Assembly (NCBI GenBank): GCA_963720765.1
Contig: CAVRGS010000002.1
Coordinates: forward strand, 620,001 to 684,000
Reading direction: 5' to 3'
Origin: DASUAS01 sp963720765
GTDB taxonomy: Bacteria; Actinomycetota; Acidimicrobiia; IMCC26256; DASPTH01
DNA: 64,000 nucleotides
Shown here: one piece after another, positions 17,669 through 25,391 of the stretch
Numbering within the stretch: position 1 is the first letter of the stretch
How the letters are laid out: every line of letters starts with the position of its first letter
The notes under the pieces: model-generated
Database searches by the model: none
The model's input: only the letters and a program-made list of their open reading frames with translations
Told to the model about the DNA's origin: nothing
Made by a program: the position numbers and the translations under genes

Positions 17669-17821
17669 TCAGACGTGTTCCGTGAGCGACTCGTCCTCGC
17701 CGCGGTGGAATTCGCGCTTGGCCTGGCCGACCGACCGGGCGAGCGCGGGGAGCCGAGTCGAGCCGAACAGGAGGAGGACCACGGCCAACACGATCAGCAG
17801 TTCTGTGGCACCGAGGTTCAT
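17669..17821 (-). CDS. tatA: Sec-independent protein translocase TatA
   Basis: A 50-residue protein with the TatA/E layout: a short N-terminus (MNLGATE), one membrane helix (LLIVLAVVLLLFG, residues 8-20), the hinge FGSTRLPALARSVG, and an amphipathic helix with a charged tail. It forms the pore-like oligomer of the twin-arginine translocase in the cytoplasmic membrane. The ATG at 17821 has a GGAG site at the right distance. A longer frame upstream is Arg-rich and unlike the family. tatB and tatC are not nearby, which is common for actinobacterial tatA genes. It lies convergent with the amidohydrolase. Confidence 0.88.
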   Translation of the reverse strand: MNLGATELLIVLAVVLLLFGSTRLPALARSVGQAKREFHRGEDESLTEHV

Positions 17822-17928
17822 GTCGTCTCCTTGATGGTGTGTGCGGTCGGCCGCGAGACGCCGATCGACAGGTAGCAGGTGTTCGGCGCCGCTCCGCTCC
17901 AGGATGGGTGGGATGTCGGTGGCTGTGA

Positions 17929-18384
17929 TCAGGCCATCCGGGCGCGCTCGTCGGCGATGAACGCCGTCCACGCCGGGTAGTCGTCCGAGTTCCACAGATC
18001 CTGCACGAGCGCGTCGGCTTCGGCTGCGGTCATCAGGCCTTGCCACTGCGCGTACAGGCCGTAGAACGCGCTCACCCGGTAGTTGGCCGCGCAGTGCACG
18101 TGCACCGTGTCATCCGCGTGTTCGCCCATCGCATCGGAGAACGCCACGAAGTCGTCGTGGGTGGGCGCGGCGAAGTCGACCGGTATGTACACGTAGTCGA
18201 GACCTTGGCTGCGCACGATGTCCGGCTCCTCGTGGACCGCATGCTCGTAGCTGTCGGGCAGGAGGTTGATGACGGCTTGGTAGCCCTCACTTCCGAGCGT
18301 GGCGAGCTGCTCGGCGTTGAGCAGCCCCGAGGTCGTGACCTGATCGGAGATGCGGCGGAAGTTGAACGTGTGCTCGATGCTCAT
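17929..18384 (-). CDS. Protein-tyrosine/dual-specificity phosphatase-like protein
   Basis: A 151-residue cysteine-phosphatase-fold protein. It has the N-terminal FRRISDQVTTSGLL and GYQAVINLLPD segments of small phosphatases and a P-loop-like motif VHCAANYRVSAF with Cys98 and Arg103. Only four residues separate Cys and Arg (HCX4R), not the usual five, so catalysis is doubtful or specialised. The ATG at 18384 overlaps the stop of the upstream FAD gene by one base, so the two are translationally coupled and may act together, for example in redox or nucleotide signalling. Substrate unknown. Confidence 0.78.
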   Translation of the reverse strand: MSIEHTFNFRRISDQVTTSGLLNAEQLATLGSEGYQAVINLLPDSYEHAVHEEPDIVRSQGLDYVYIPVDFAAPTHDDFVAFSDAMGEHADDTVHVHCAANYRVSAFYGLYAQWQGLMTAAEADALVQDLWNSDDYPAWTAFIADERARMA

Positions 18385-20087
18385 CAGGCCTCACGGATGG
18401 TGGCGAGGTACTCGTGCACGAAGCGAACGGCCGCCGAGCCCTCGCCGACCGCGGTGGCGACCCGCTTGCTGGAGCCGCTGCGCACGTCACCGGCGGCGAA
18501 GATCCCCGGGATCGACGTCTCGTAGGGAAACGGAGCCCGTCCTGCGAACGTCGCCCCGCTGATCACGTCGTTCGGCAGCGATCGGTCCGTGAGCACGAAG
18601 CCCTTGTCGTCCAGCTCGAGTGCGCCGTGGAGCCAGTCGGTCGCGGCGTCGGCGCCGATGAAGCAGAAGAGGCCGGCGCACTCCATCGTGTGACGTTCGC
18701 CGGTCGGCGTGTGCTCGACCGTCACCGCGTCGAGGTGTTCGACGCCGCTGAGCGCGCGGACCTCGGTGGTGGTGAGCAACGTGATGCGGGGATCAGCGTC
18801 GATGCGCTCGATGAGGTAGTGCGACATGCTCCGCGCGAGATCGGCGCCACGAATCGCGATCGACACGCGGCTGCCCTGTTGCGCGAGATAGATCGCAGCC
18901 TGTCCCGCCGAGTTGCCGCCGCCGACCACCACGACGTCCTGGCCGCTGCACGTGCGCACTTCGAGGTCGGTGGCGGCGTAGTACACGCCCGCGCCCTCGA
19001 AGCGCTCGAGGTCGTCGATCCGCAGACGCTGGTAGCGCGCACCCGACGCGATGACGACGGCGCGACACGGGATCTCGCTGCCGTCGGCGAGCACGATCAC
19101 GTGGAACCCGTCTTCGACCCGCAGCCCACCGACCTCGCACGGCGAGTTCAGGCGCGCGCCGAGCCGTTGTGCCTGGATCGCCGCGCGTGATGTCAGCTCC
19201 TCGCCCGAGATGCCGTTGGGGAAGCCCACGTAGTTCTCGATGCGCGAGCTCGCACTCGCCTGGCCGCCGGTGGCGGCGCCGTCGAGCGAGAGCGTGTCGA
19301 GTCCCTCCGACGCGCCGTAGACCGCGGCGGCCAGTCCCGCGGGCCCGCTCCCGACCACGACCAGATCGAACATGTACCCCGGCATCGCGTGGAACGTGAG
19401 GCCGAGGTGATCGGCGAGCTCGCCGGGCGAGGGGTGGCGCAACACGCCGGTGCTGGTGACGACCACCGGCGTGTCGGCGCGGCGGAACCCCATGTCGGCG
19501 AGCATCACCTCGACGTCGTCCTCGTCCTCGATGTCGATCCAAGTGTGGGGAAGCCGGGATCGGGCGGCATAGGCCCGCAACGCCATCGCGTCGGACGAGT
19601 AGCGGGAGCCGATGATCCGCAGGGCGAGAGCCCCTTCGCCGGCGCGGAGGATCTCGCGACGCGCGACGAAGGCGGAGAACACGATGTCGGCCAGGTCGGG
19701 CTTGCTGCTCATCATGCGGCGGAACTCGGCCGCGGGGACGGCGAGGACCCGCCCGGGCTGGCTCACCCGGGCGGTGAGGGACAGCCGTTGCCCGGTGAGC
19801 ATGTTGAGCTCGCCGAGGAAGCGCCCGGCGACGTGGGTGGTGACCAGTGCCTCGCCGTCGACGTCGGGACGGATGATGTCGACCGCGCCGTCGAGGACCA
19901 CGAAGAAGTCGGAGAAGTCGTCGCCGGCGCGGAAGAGCACGTCGCCGACGTCGACCACGCGCTCCTCGCCGCACTGCGCGAGCTCTCGCAACGCGGTGTC
20001 GTCGAGCGGTGGTGACGCGTGCTCCGGGAGCGGTCCGGCTCCGCGGCGATCGAGCGGTGGTCCGCTCGGGCTGACGCTCTCGTTCAC
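18384..20087 (-). CDS. Cyclic-nucleotide-binding domain fused to thioredoxin-reductase-like FAD oxidoreductase
   Basis: A 567-residue fusion. Residues about 30-150 are a CRP-type cNMP-binding domain (DVLFRAGDDFSDFFVVLDGA, then GRFLGELNMLTGQRLSLTARV). Residues about 165-240 look like a short thioredoxin-like linker. From about 240 to the end is a thioredoxin-reductase-like flavoprotein with VVGSGPAGLAAAVYGASEG, GGQASASSRIENYVGFPNG, VVVVGGGNSAGQAA and GIFAAGDVRSGS. The redox CxxC of thioredoxin reductase is absent: the position reads VYYAATDLEVRTC. It may therefore oxidise NAD(P)H under cyclic-nucleotide control without acting on a thioredoxin disulphide. The GTG at 20087 follows a TAGATT box by 6 bases. 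It is coupled to the phosphatase-like gene. Confidence 0.88.
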   Translation of the reverse strand: MNESVSPSGPPLDRRGAGPLPEHASPPLDDTALRELAQCGEERVVDVGDVLFRAGDDFSDFFVVLDGAVDIIRPDVDGEALVTTHVAGRFLGELNMLTGQRLSLTARVSQPGRVLAVPAAEFRRMMSSKPDLADIVFSAFVARREILRAGEGALALRIIGSRYSSDAMALRAYAARSRLPHTWIDIEDEDDVEVMLADMGFRRADTPVVVTSTGVLRHPSPGELADHLGLTFHAMPGYMFDLVVVGSGPAGLAAAVYGASEGLDTLSLDGAATGGQASASSRIENYVGFPNGISGEELTSRAAIQAQRLGARLNSPCEVGGLRVEDGFHVIVLADGSEIPCRAVVIASGARYQRLRIDDLERFEGAGVYYAATDLEVRTCSGQDVVVVGGGNSAGQAAIYLAQQGSRVSIAIRGADLARSMSHYLIERIDADPRITLLTTTEVRALSGVEHLDAVTVEHTPTGERHTMECAGLFCFIGADAATDWLHGALELDDKGFVLTDRSLPNDVISGATFAGRAPFPYETSIPGIFAAGDVRSGSSKRVATAVGEGSAAVRFVHEYLATIREA

Positions 20088-20093
20088 ACGAGA

Positions 20094-20099
20094 AATCTA
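20094..20099 (-). promoter_or_regulatory. -10 element TAGATT for the cNMP/FAD gene
   Basis: TAGATT ends 6 bases before the GTG at 20087 and overlaps the stop codon of the upstream hydrolase (20097-20099). It predicts a leaderless internal promoter, so the FAD gene can be expressed apart from the hydrolase. Confidence 0.4.
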
Positions 20100-21110
20100 C
20101 GGGGTCGTCCCGAGATGCTTGGCCAGGAACCTCCGCACCTCGACGGCGATCTCCGCGTCCTCGGGCGCACCGAAGAACCCTCCGTGGGGCATGGCCTCCC
20201 AGATGTGGAGCTCGGCGTCGACGCCCGCGTCGCGCAGCTTGCGGTGGAAGCGCACCGCGTTGGAGAGGAAGAGGTCGCGCGTCCCGGCCTGCACGAACGT
20301 GGGCGGGAAGCCGGTGAGGTCGCCGAAGATCGGCGAGAGGTACGGGTGGGTGAGGTCGTGGTCGCCTGCGTACAACGCGATCGAATCAGTCAGCCGGTCG
20401 ACGAGCACGTAGTCGACGCCCGCGTTGGTGTCGAAGGTGTCGCCCGACTCGGTGAGGTCGATCTCGGGGGTCATCGCGATGAGCGCGGCCGGCATCGGCA
20501 GGCCTTCGTCCTTGGCGCGCAGCAACATCGCGGCGACGAGGTTGCCACCCGCCGATCCGCCACCCACCACGATCTTGTCCGGCGAGCGTTCGTCGAGCAG
20601 CGCGCGGTACACCGCGACGCAGTCGTCGAGCGGTGTCGGGTAGGGGTGGTCGGGCGGCATGCGGTAGTCGACGCCCCACGTGTGCAGACCAGCACGCGCC
20701 GCGGTGGCGGTGTTCATCAGCGTGCACGCGGCACCGCCGCCGGCGATGAGCGCGCCGCCGTGGATGTCGAGTTGGATGACCGCGTCGTCGCCTGCGTCGG
20801 CGCCTTCGGGCGTGATCACGTTCACGTGCACGCCCGCGACCTCGCGCGCTTCCACCGTCGCGGGGATGTCGAGCGCGGTGGCGGCGAAGCCGGTGATGAT
20901 CATCTCGTCGGTGGTCGCGATCTGCGCCTTCCACGCGGCGGCATCGTCGAGCGCAGGAGAGACGGTCGGGTTCGTCAGCCGGTCCACCACCATCGCCTGA
21001 CCACCGGCGATCACCGCCTGCGCGTGCGCGCTGACCGTGGGCGGGACCCGGATGGAGCGCTCGAAGTGGAGGGTGCCGTCGGGCGTGGCATGGGCTGGCG
21101 TGTCGGTCAT
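20097..21110 (-). CDS. Alpha/beta hydrolase (HSL-family esterase/lipase)
   Basis: A 337-residue hormone-sensitive-lipase-type esterase. The oxyanion motif is LDIHGGALIAGGG and the nucleophile elbow is VVGGGSAGGNLVAAM. The C-terminal region has QAGTRDLFLSNAVRF (acid) and EAMPHGGFFG (His). It should hydrolyse short-chain esters or a pathway ester in the cytoplasm. The ATG at 21110 is 7 bases after a TAGGTT box, which decides the start over a long Arg-rich upstream extension. It is divergent from the ABC transporter gene, with only 24 bases between the two start codons. The cNMP/FAD gene follows after 9 bases. Confidence 0.9.
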   Translation of the reverse strand: MTDTPAHATPDGTLHFERSIRVPPTVSAHAQAVIAGGQAMVVDRLTNPTVSPALDDAAAWKAQIATTDEMIITGFAATALDIPATVEAREVAGVHVNVITPEGADAGDDAVIQLDIHGGALIAGGGAACTLMNTATAARAGLHTWGVDYRMPPDHPYPTPLDDCVAVYRALLDERSPDKIVVGGGSAGGNLVAAMLLRAKDEGLPMPAALIAMTPEIDLTESGDTFDTNAGVDYVLVDRLTDSIALYAGDHDLTHPYLSPIFGDLTGFPPTFVQAGTRDLFLSNAVRFHRKLRDAGVDAELHIWEAMPHGGFFGAPEDAEIAVEVRRFLAKHLGTTP

Positions 21111-21117
21111 GGACGGG

Positions 21118-21127
21118 AACCTACCCT
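21118..21127. promoter_or_regulatory. Bidirectional promoter: back-to-back -10 boxes sharing TA
   Basis: AACCTACCCT reads TAGGTT on the minus strand, 7 bases from the hydrolase ATG at 21110, and TACCCT on the plus strand, 7 bases from the ABC gene GTG at 21135. The two boxes overlap by the central TA. Both genes would be leaderless, and RNA polymerase can occupy only one direction at a time. Confidence 0.5.
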
Positions 21128-21134
21128 CGGCGGC

Positions 21135-21860
21135 GTGTCTGCGCCCGTGGAGAGCACGCCGCCCGTCGAACGCGTCCGCCTCGAAGCCGTGACGGCTCGT
21201 CTCGGTGGCCGTCCGGTGCTCCGCGACCTCTCGGTGTCGTTCATCGCGGGCGAACACGTCCTCGTGCGCGGCGCCAACGGTTCGGGGAAGACGACGCTGC
21301 TGCGCCTCGTCACGGGTGCACTGCGTCCCACGCGTGGCACGCGCACGGGTCCGCGCGGGTGCGCCTACGTGCCGCCCGCGCTCGCGCCGCCGGCGCTGTC
21401 GGTCGCGGGATGGATTCGGGAGGTGCGACGCGAACGCGTCGACGATCCCGACGCGGCGCTCGCGCGGTTGGGCTTCGACGGCGACGCGCGCGCGAGTTGC
21501 CGCGAACTGTCGTTCGGGAACCTGCGCAAGATGCTCCTCGCCGACGCCTGCACGGCACGCGCAGACGTCGTCGCGATCGACGAGGTGCACGTCGGACTCG
21601 ACCACGACGGTCGCGCCGGACTCGAGGAACTGGTGGCCCGTGTGCGTGCACGTGGCGCCACGGTGGTCGTCGCGGCGCAGGACGACGACGTCGTGAACGA
21701 CGTCGACCGGACGCTCGTGGTGCACGACGGCCGGGTGACCGACGCAGGCCCGGCGGATGACACCGTGGTGCACACGTTGCGCGGACCGAGCGCGGGCGAA
21801 GCCGCTCTGCTCGACGCCGCCGAGCGTCTCGGGTTCCGCGTCGTCGGGGACGACCGGTGA
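21135..21860 (+). CDS. ABC transporter ATP-binding protein (CcmA-like)
   Basis: A 241-residue ATPase subunit with Walker A GANGSGKTTLL, a diverged signature LSFGNLRKMLLADAC (LSFGN instead of LSGGQ), and Walker B ADVVAIDEVHVGLD. It should energise transport through the membrane protein encoded next, whose GTG overlaps this stop (GTGA). The GTG at 21135 is chosen because the TACCCT box ends 7 bases before it. An internal GTG at 21147 is an alternative. The small two-gene set resembles ABC-2 or haem-exporter-type modules, but the transported compound is unknown. The C-terminal 40 residues beyond the H-loop region are not conserved in an obvious way. Confidence 0.85.
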   Translation: MSAPVESTPPVERVRLEAVTARLGGRPVLRDLSVSFIAGEHVLVRGANGSGKTTLLRLVTGALRPTRGTRTGPRGCAYVPPALAPPALSVAGWIREVRRERVDDPDAALARLGFDGDARASCRELSFGNLRKMLLADACTARADVVAIDEVHVGLDHDGRAGLEELVARVRARGATVVVAAQDDDVVNDVDRTLVVHDGRVTDAGPADDTVVHTLRGPSAGEAALLDAAERLGFRVVGDDR

Positions 21861-22480
21861 GGTTCGCCCTCGCGCTGCTGGCGCGTTCGGGTCGATGGAT
21901 ACCGCCGGCGCTGGTGCTCTTGACGTGGGTCGTGCTGGTGGTCGCCAACCCTGGCAGCGCGCTCGACAACGCCGCGAACCTCTTCTTCGCCGCGCTCGTC
22001 GTCGGTGTGTGGTGCACCAGCGCGATCGGCAACGTCGACGACGATCCCCATCGCGATCTGTGTGCCGCGGCAAGTGGTGGACCGGGACGATTGGCGACGG
22101 CGCGGCACGCGGCCGCACTGGTCGTGATGGCAGTCGTGGTGGTCGTCGTCGCGGCACTCGCAGTGGCGAGTGGGACGAGGGAAGGTGCGTCGTGGCCAAC
22201 GGTGATCGCGGGGACGGTCGGACTGGTCGCCAGCGGCGCGCTGCTCGGCGTTGCCGCGGGCAGCTTCCTGCACCGGCCGATCCTGCGCTCCGTCGCGTGG
22301 ACCGTCGTGGTGGCAGTCGTCGCGATCATCGTGATCGCGCTGCTCCCGCCCGTGCGCGACGTGCTGCGGGATGCCGATCACGGCGACATCGCCGGCGTCG
22401 GAGTCCTGGCCATCGTGTCGGTCGGGATCGCGGTGCTCGCCGGCTGGTCGGCATCCCAACTCGCCGCACGGTGCAGTTGA
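21857..22480 (+). CDS. Multi-pass membrane protein, probable ABC permease
   Basis: A 207-residue protein with six hydrophobic segments: WIPPALVLLTWVVLVV, NLFFAALVVGVWCTSAI, AALVVMAVVVVVVAALAVA, VIAGTVGLVASGALLGVAAG, VAWTVVVAVVAIIVIALL and GVGVLAIVSVGIAVLAGW. No enzymatic motifs are visible. Its GTG start overlaps the stop of the ATPase gene by four bases, which is the main evidence that it is the membrane partner of that ATPase. The gene ends 17 bases before the methyltransferase ATG, so the three could share a message. Not recognisable as a known family member. Confidence 0.72.
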   Translation: MRFALALLARSGRWIPPALVLLTWVVLVVANPGSALDNAANLFFAALVVGVWCTSAIGNVDDDPHRDLCAAASGGPGRLATARHAAALVVMAVVVVVVAALAVASGTREGASWPTVIAGTVGLVASGALLGVAAGSFLHRPILRSVAWTVVVAVVAIIVIALLPPVRDVLRDADHGDIAGVGVLAIVSVGIAVLAGWSASQLAARCS

Positions 22481-22496
22481 GCGACAAGCTCTCGCC

Positions 22497-23145
22497 ATGA
22501 CGTGGAGCGATCCGGCGAAGGTGGACGAGTACGTCGGCCGGGTGGGTCGACTCGCGCCCCGGCTGGCGGGTGAGGCGGCGCTCGTCGAGCTCCTCCCCGA
22601 CGCTCCCGCCAAGGTGCTGGATCTCGGGTGCGGCGACGGCCGCCTCGCCGCCCTCGTGCTCGACTCCCGACCGGGCGTGGCGGAAGCGGTCGCAGTCGAT
22701 TCGTCGCCGGCGATGCTCGAGCGCGCGCGTGGGCGCTTCGCCGGCGATTCCCGCGTGCGAGTGGAGCGCCACGACCTCGCCGATCCGATCACTGCGTTCG
22801 GTGCCTTCGACGTGATCGTGAGTGGCTTCGCCATCCACCACCTCGTCGACGAGCGCAAGGTTGCGCTGCTGCGCGAGGTCGCCGCGCAGCTCACGAGTGG
22901 CGGGGTCTACGCCAACCTCGAGGTGGTGGCGTCACCGACCCCCGAGCTCCACGCCGAGTTCCGTCGTGCGATCGGGCGGGAGGCCGACGACCCCGAGGAC
23001 AAGCTCGTCGCGGTGGAGACCCAGCTCGGCTGGATGCGTGATGCAGGGTTCGCCCACGTCGACTGCGTGTGGAAGTGGCGCGGCTTCGCACTGCTCGCGG
23101 GTCGAGCCGCGCGCTCGACCTCGTCAGAACCCGGCGACGGGATGA
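22497..23145 (+). CDS. Class I SAM-dependent methyltransferase, 3' end probably frameshifted
   Basis: The ATG at 22497 begins a methyltransferase with motif I VLDLGCGDGRLAALVL, the acidic VAVDSSPAML, and DVIVSGFAIHHLVDE. The conserved domain ends with CVWKWRGFALLAG at about 23100. In the given sequence this frame does not stop there but runs antisense through the aldo/keto reductase gene to 24173, which is not credible. Removing one G near 23099-23101 (GCG-G-GTC) puts the frame on a TGA at 23143-23145, giving a 215-residue protein that overlaps the convergent gene by only 22 bases. The target of methylation is unknown. Confidence 0.7.
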
Positions 23146-24095
23146 GGCGTGTACGGCTCCTCCAGCTGCGTGATCTCGTCGTCCGACAGCGCGAGATCGA
23201 CTGCGGCGATCGCGTCGGCGAGGTGGTGGGGCTTGGTGGCGCCGATGATCGGCGCGGTGATGCCGGGCTTCGACAACATCCACGCGGTCGCCACCTGTGC
23301 CATCGGCACGCCGCGTGCATCCGCGACGTCGCTGACCCGCTCGACGATCGCCCGGTCGCTCTCCGGGTACAGGCCCGAGCCGAACGGGTCGTTCGCCGAG
23401 CGGTTGGTGGCTTCGTCCCACGGGCGGGCCAGCCGGCCGCGCGCGAGCGGGCTCCACGGGATCACGCCGATGCCCTGGTCGCGACACAAGGGGAGCATCT
23501 CGCGCTCCTCCTCGCGGTTCAGCAGGTTGTAGTGGTTCTGCATAGTGACGAAGCGCGTCCATCCGTGCGCATCGGCGGTGTACAGGAGCTTCGAGAACTC
23601 CCACGCCCACATCGACGACGCTCCGAGGTAGCGCACCTTGCCCGCGCGCACGACGTCGTCGAGCGCCTGGAGCAGCTCCTCCATCGGCGTGCGCCGATCC
23701 AACCGGTGGATCTGGTACAGGTCGATGTAGTCGGTCCCCAGCCGGCGCAGGCTGTGGTCGACCTCGGCGAGGATCGCCTTGCGCGAGAGCCCGATGCTGT
23801 TGGGTCCCTTGCGCATGGGCATGAAGACCTTGGTCGCCACCACCACCTCGTCGCGATCCACGCCGAGGTCGCGCAGCGCGCGACCGAGGAACTCCTCGCT
23901 CGTGCCACCGGAGTACGCGTTGGCGGTGTCGAAGAAGTTGATCCCGGCCTCGAGCGCCTGCACGTAGAAGGGGCGCGACGTCTCCTCGTCGAGCGCCCAG
24001 GGATGGTTGCCACGCGCCGCTTCGCCGTAGCTCATGCACCCGAGACAGATGCGGGAGACGTCGAGACCGGTCCGGCCGAGCTTGGTGTACTGCAT
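23124..24095 (-). CDS. Aldo/keto reductase
   Basis: A 323-residue aldo/keto reductase. The catalytic tetrad is Asp56 and Tyr61 (FFDTANAYSGG), Lys89 (VVATKVF) and His130 (LYQIHRLDRR). The C-terminal NADPH site TAPIIGATKPHHL is intact. It should reduce an aldehyde or ketone or oxidise the corresponding alcohol, using NADP(H), in the cytoplasm. The ATG at 24095 is preceded by an AAAGG-like site and a TAGAAA element. It is divergent from the acyl-CoA dehydrogenase pair, and operator site C (24169-24185) lies between them, so it may be part of the same regulon. Substrate unknown. Confidence 0.93.
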   Translation of the reverse strand: MQYTKLGRTGLDVSRICLGCMSYGEAARGNHPWALDEETSRPFYVQALEAGINFFDTANAYSGGTSEEFLGRALRDLGVDRDEVVVATKVFMPMRKGPNSIGLSRKAILAEVDHSLRRLGTDYIDLYQIHRLDRRTPMEELLQALDDVVRAGKVRYLGASSMWAWEFSKLLYTADAHGWTRFVTMQNHYNLLNREEEREMLPLCRDQGIGVIPWSPLARGRLARPWDEATNRSANDPFGSGLYPESDRAIVERVSDVADARGVPMAQVATAWMLSKPGITAPIIGATKPHHLADAIAAVDLALSDDEITQLEEPYTPHPVAGF

Positions 24096-24168
24096 GGCGC
24101 CTTTCTACCCCTCCGCGATCGACTCCTGGGACGGAGCGAGCGGATGCGAGCGAGGGTGGAAAGGAGTC

Positions 24169-24185
24169 TCTGACGGCGCGTCAGA
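24169..24185. promoter_or_regulatory. Operator palindrome TCTGAC-N5-GTCAGA (site C)
   Basis: A perfect inverted repeat with spacer GGCGC. It directly abuts the TACGCT -10 box of the acyl-CoA dehydrogenase operon and so fills the 17-base spacer between the -35 and -10 positions, a classic place for a repressor. The divergent aldo/keto reductase gene starts 74 bases away. Confidence 0.72.
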
Positions 24186-24191
24186 TACGCT
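24186..24191 (+). promoter_or_regulatory. -10 element TACGCT for the acyl-CoA dehydrogenase operon
   Basis: TACGCT follows the operator directly and ends 9 bases before the ATG at 24201, predicting a leaderless message. Confidence 0.5.
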
Positions 24192-24200
24192 CCCGCACCG

Positions 24201-25388
24201 ATGGATCTCAGGTACACGGCCGAGGAGCAGCAGTTCCGCGCCGACCTCCGCGAGTGGCTGGGTGACGTGCTCCCGGGCCTCGGCCCCGAACCCGATCGCG
24301 AGGACTGGGACGCCCGCCGCGCCTGGGACACCGGCTGGCAGCGCATGCTGTTCGACGCCGGGTACGCGGGCATCAACTGGCCCCAGGAGTACGGCGGGCG
24401 CGGGGCCACGCCCGCCGAGCACCTGATCTTCATCGAGGAGACCGAGCGCGCCCGCGCGCCGTACGTCGGCATGAACTTCGTCGGTCTGCTGCACGCGGGC
24501 CCCACGCTCATCGCCGAGGCGTCCGACGAGCAGAAGGCATTCCACCTCCCGGGCATCCTCAATGGCGAGCACGTCTGGTGCCAGGGCTTCTCCGAGCCCA
24601 ACGCCGGCTCCGACCTCGCCAGCCTCCGCTGCCGGGCGGTGCGCGACGGCGACGACTACGTGGTCAACGGGCAGAAGATCTGGACCAGCTACGGCCACAT
24701 GGCCGACTACTGCGAGATGCTCGTGCGCACCGACACCGAGGTGCCGAAGCACAAGGGCATCTCCTGGTTGATCGTCCCGATGAAGACGCCGGGCATCGAC
24801 ATCCGCCCGCTCGAGACGATGGAGGGCACTGCCGAGTTCTGCGAGGTGTTCTTCGACGACGTGCGCATCCCTGTGGCGAACCGGGTCGGCGACGAGAACG
24901 ACGGCTGGCGCGTCACCATGGTCACGCTCAGCTTCGAGCGCGGCACCGCGTTCGTGTCCGACGTGCTCGAGTCGATGGAGCTCGTGCGCGACCTCGCCGA
25001 GCTCGCGAAGTCGATCACGAGCAACGGCGCAACGCGCTGGGAGGATGCCGGCCTGCGGCGCGAGATCGGACGCATCGCCGCCGAGTTCGACGCGCTGTGG
25101 GCGCTCACCAAGCGCAACATCTCGCAGGCGCAACGCACCGGTCTGGTCGGTGTGGGCGGCAACGTGTTCAAGATCGCGTGGTCCGACCTGCGCCAGCACC
25201 TCGGCGACGTCACCATGCGCCTCCTCGACCGCGCGTCGCTGTCGCTCGACGACGTGAGCGAGCTGCCCACCGGTCGTCACGTGCACGCCCGCTTCTACGC
25301 GATCTCGATGACCATCGCCGCGGGCACGTCGCAGGTGAACCGCAACATCGTGGGCGAGCGCGTGCTCGGCCTGCCCAAGGACCGCTGA
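24201..25388 (+). CDS. Acyl-CoA dehydrogenase, large subunit type
   Basis: A 395-residue acyl-CoA dehydrogenase that opens MDLRYTAEEQQFRADLREWL, has GFSEPNAGSDLASLRCRAV near residues 130-148 and NGQKIWTSYGHMADYC after it, and ends with AAGTSQVNRNIVGERVLGL. The usual catalytic Glu of IYEGT is again missing. It pairs with the shorter dehydrogenase three bases downstream and closely parallels the pair at 8289-10369. It should desaturate a bulky acyl-CoA and pass electrons to electron-transfer flavoprotein. The start is fixed by the -10 box and operator just upstream. It heads an operon with the partner subunit and an SDR. Confidence 0.93.
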   Translation: MDLRYTAEEQQFRADLREWLGDVLPGLGPEPDREDWDARRAWDTGWQRMLFDAGYAGINWPQEYGGRGATPAEHLIFIEETERARAPYVGMNFVGLLHAGPTLIAEASDEQKAFHLPGILNGEHVWCQGFSEPNAGSDLASLRCRAVRDGDDYVVNGQKIWTSYGHMADYCEMLVRTDTEVPKHKGISWLIVPMKTPGIDIRPLETMEGTAEFCEVFFDDVRIPVANRVGDENDGWRVTMVTLSFERGTAFVSDVLESMELVRDLAELAKSITSNGATRWEDAGLRREIGRIAAEFDALWALTKRNISQAQRTGLVGVGGNVFKIAWSDLRQHLGDVTMRLLDRASLSLDDVSELPTGRHVHARFYAISMTIAAGTSQVNRNIVGERVLGLPKDR

Positions 25389-25391
25389 GCC

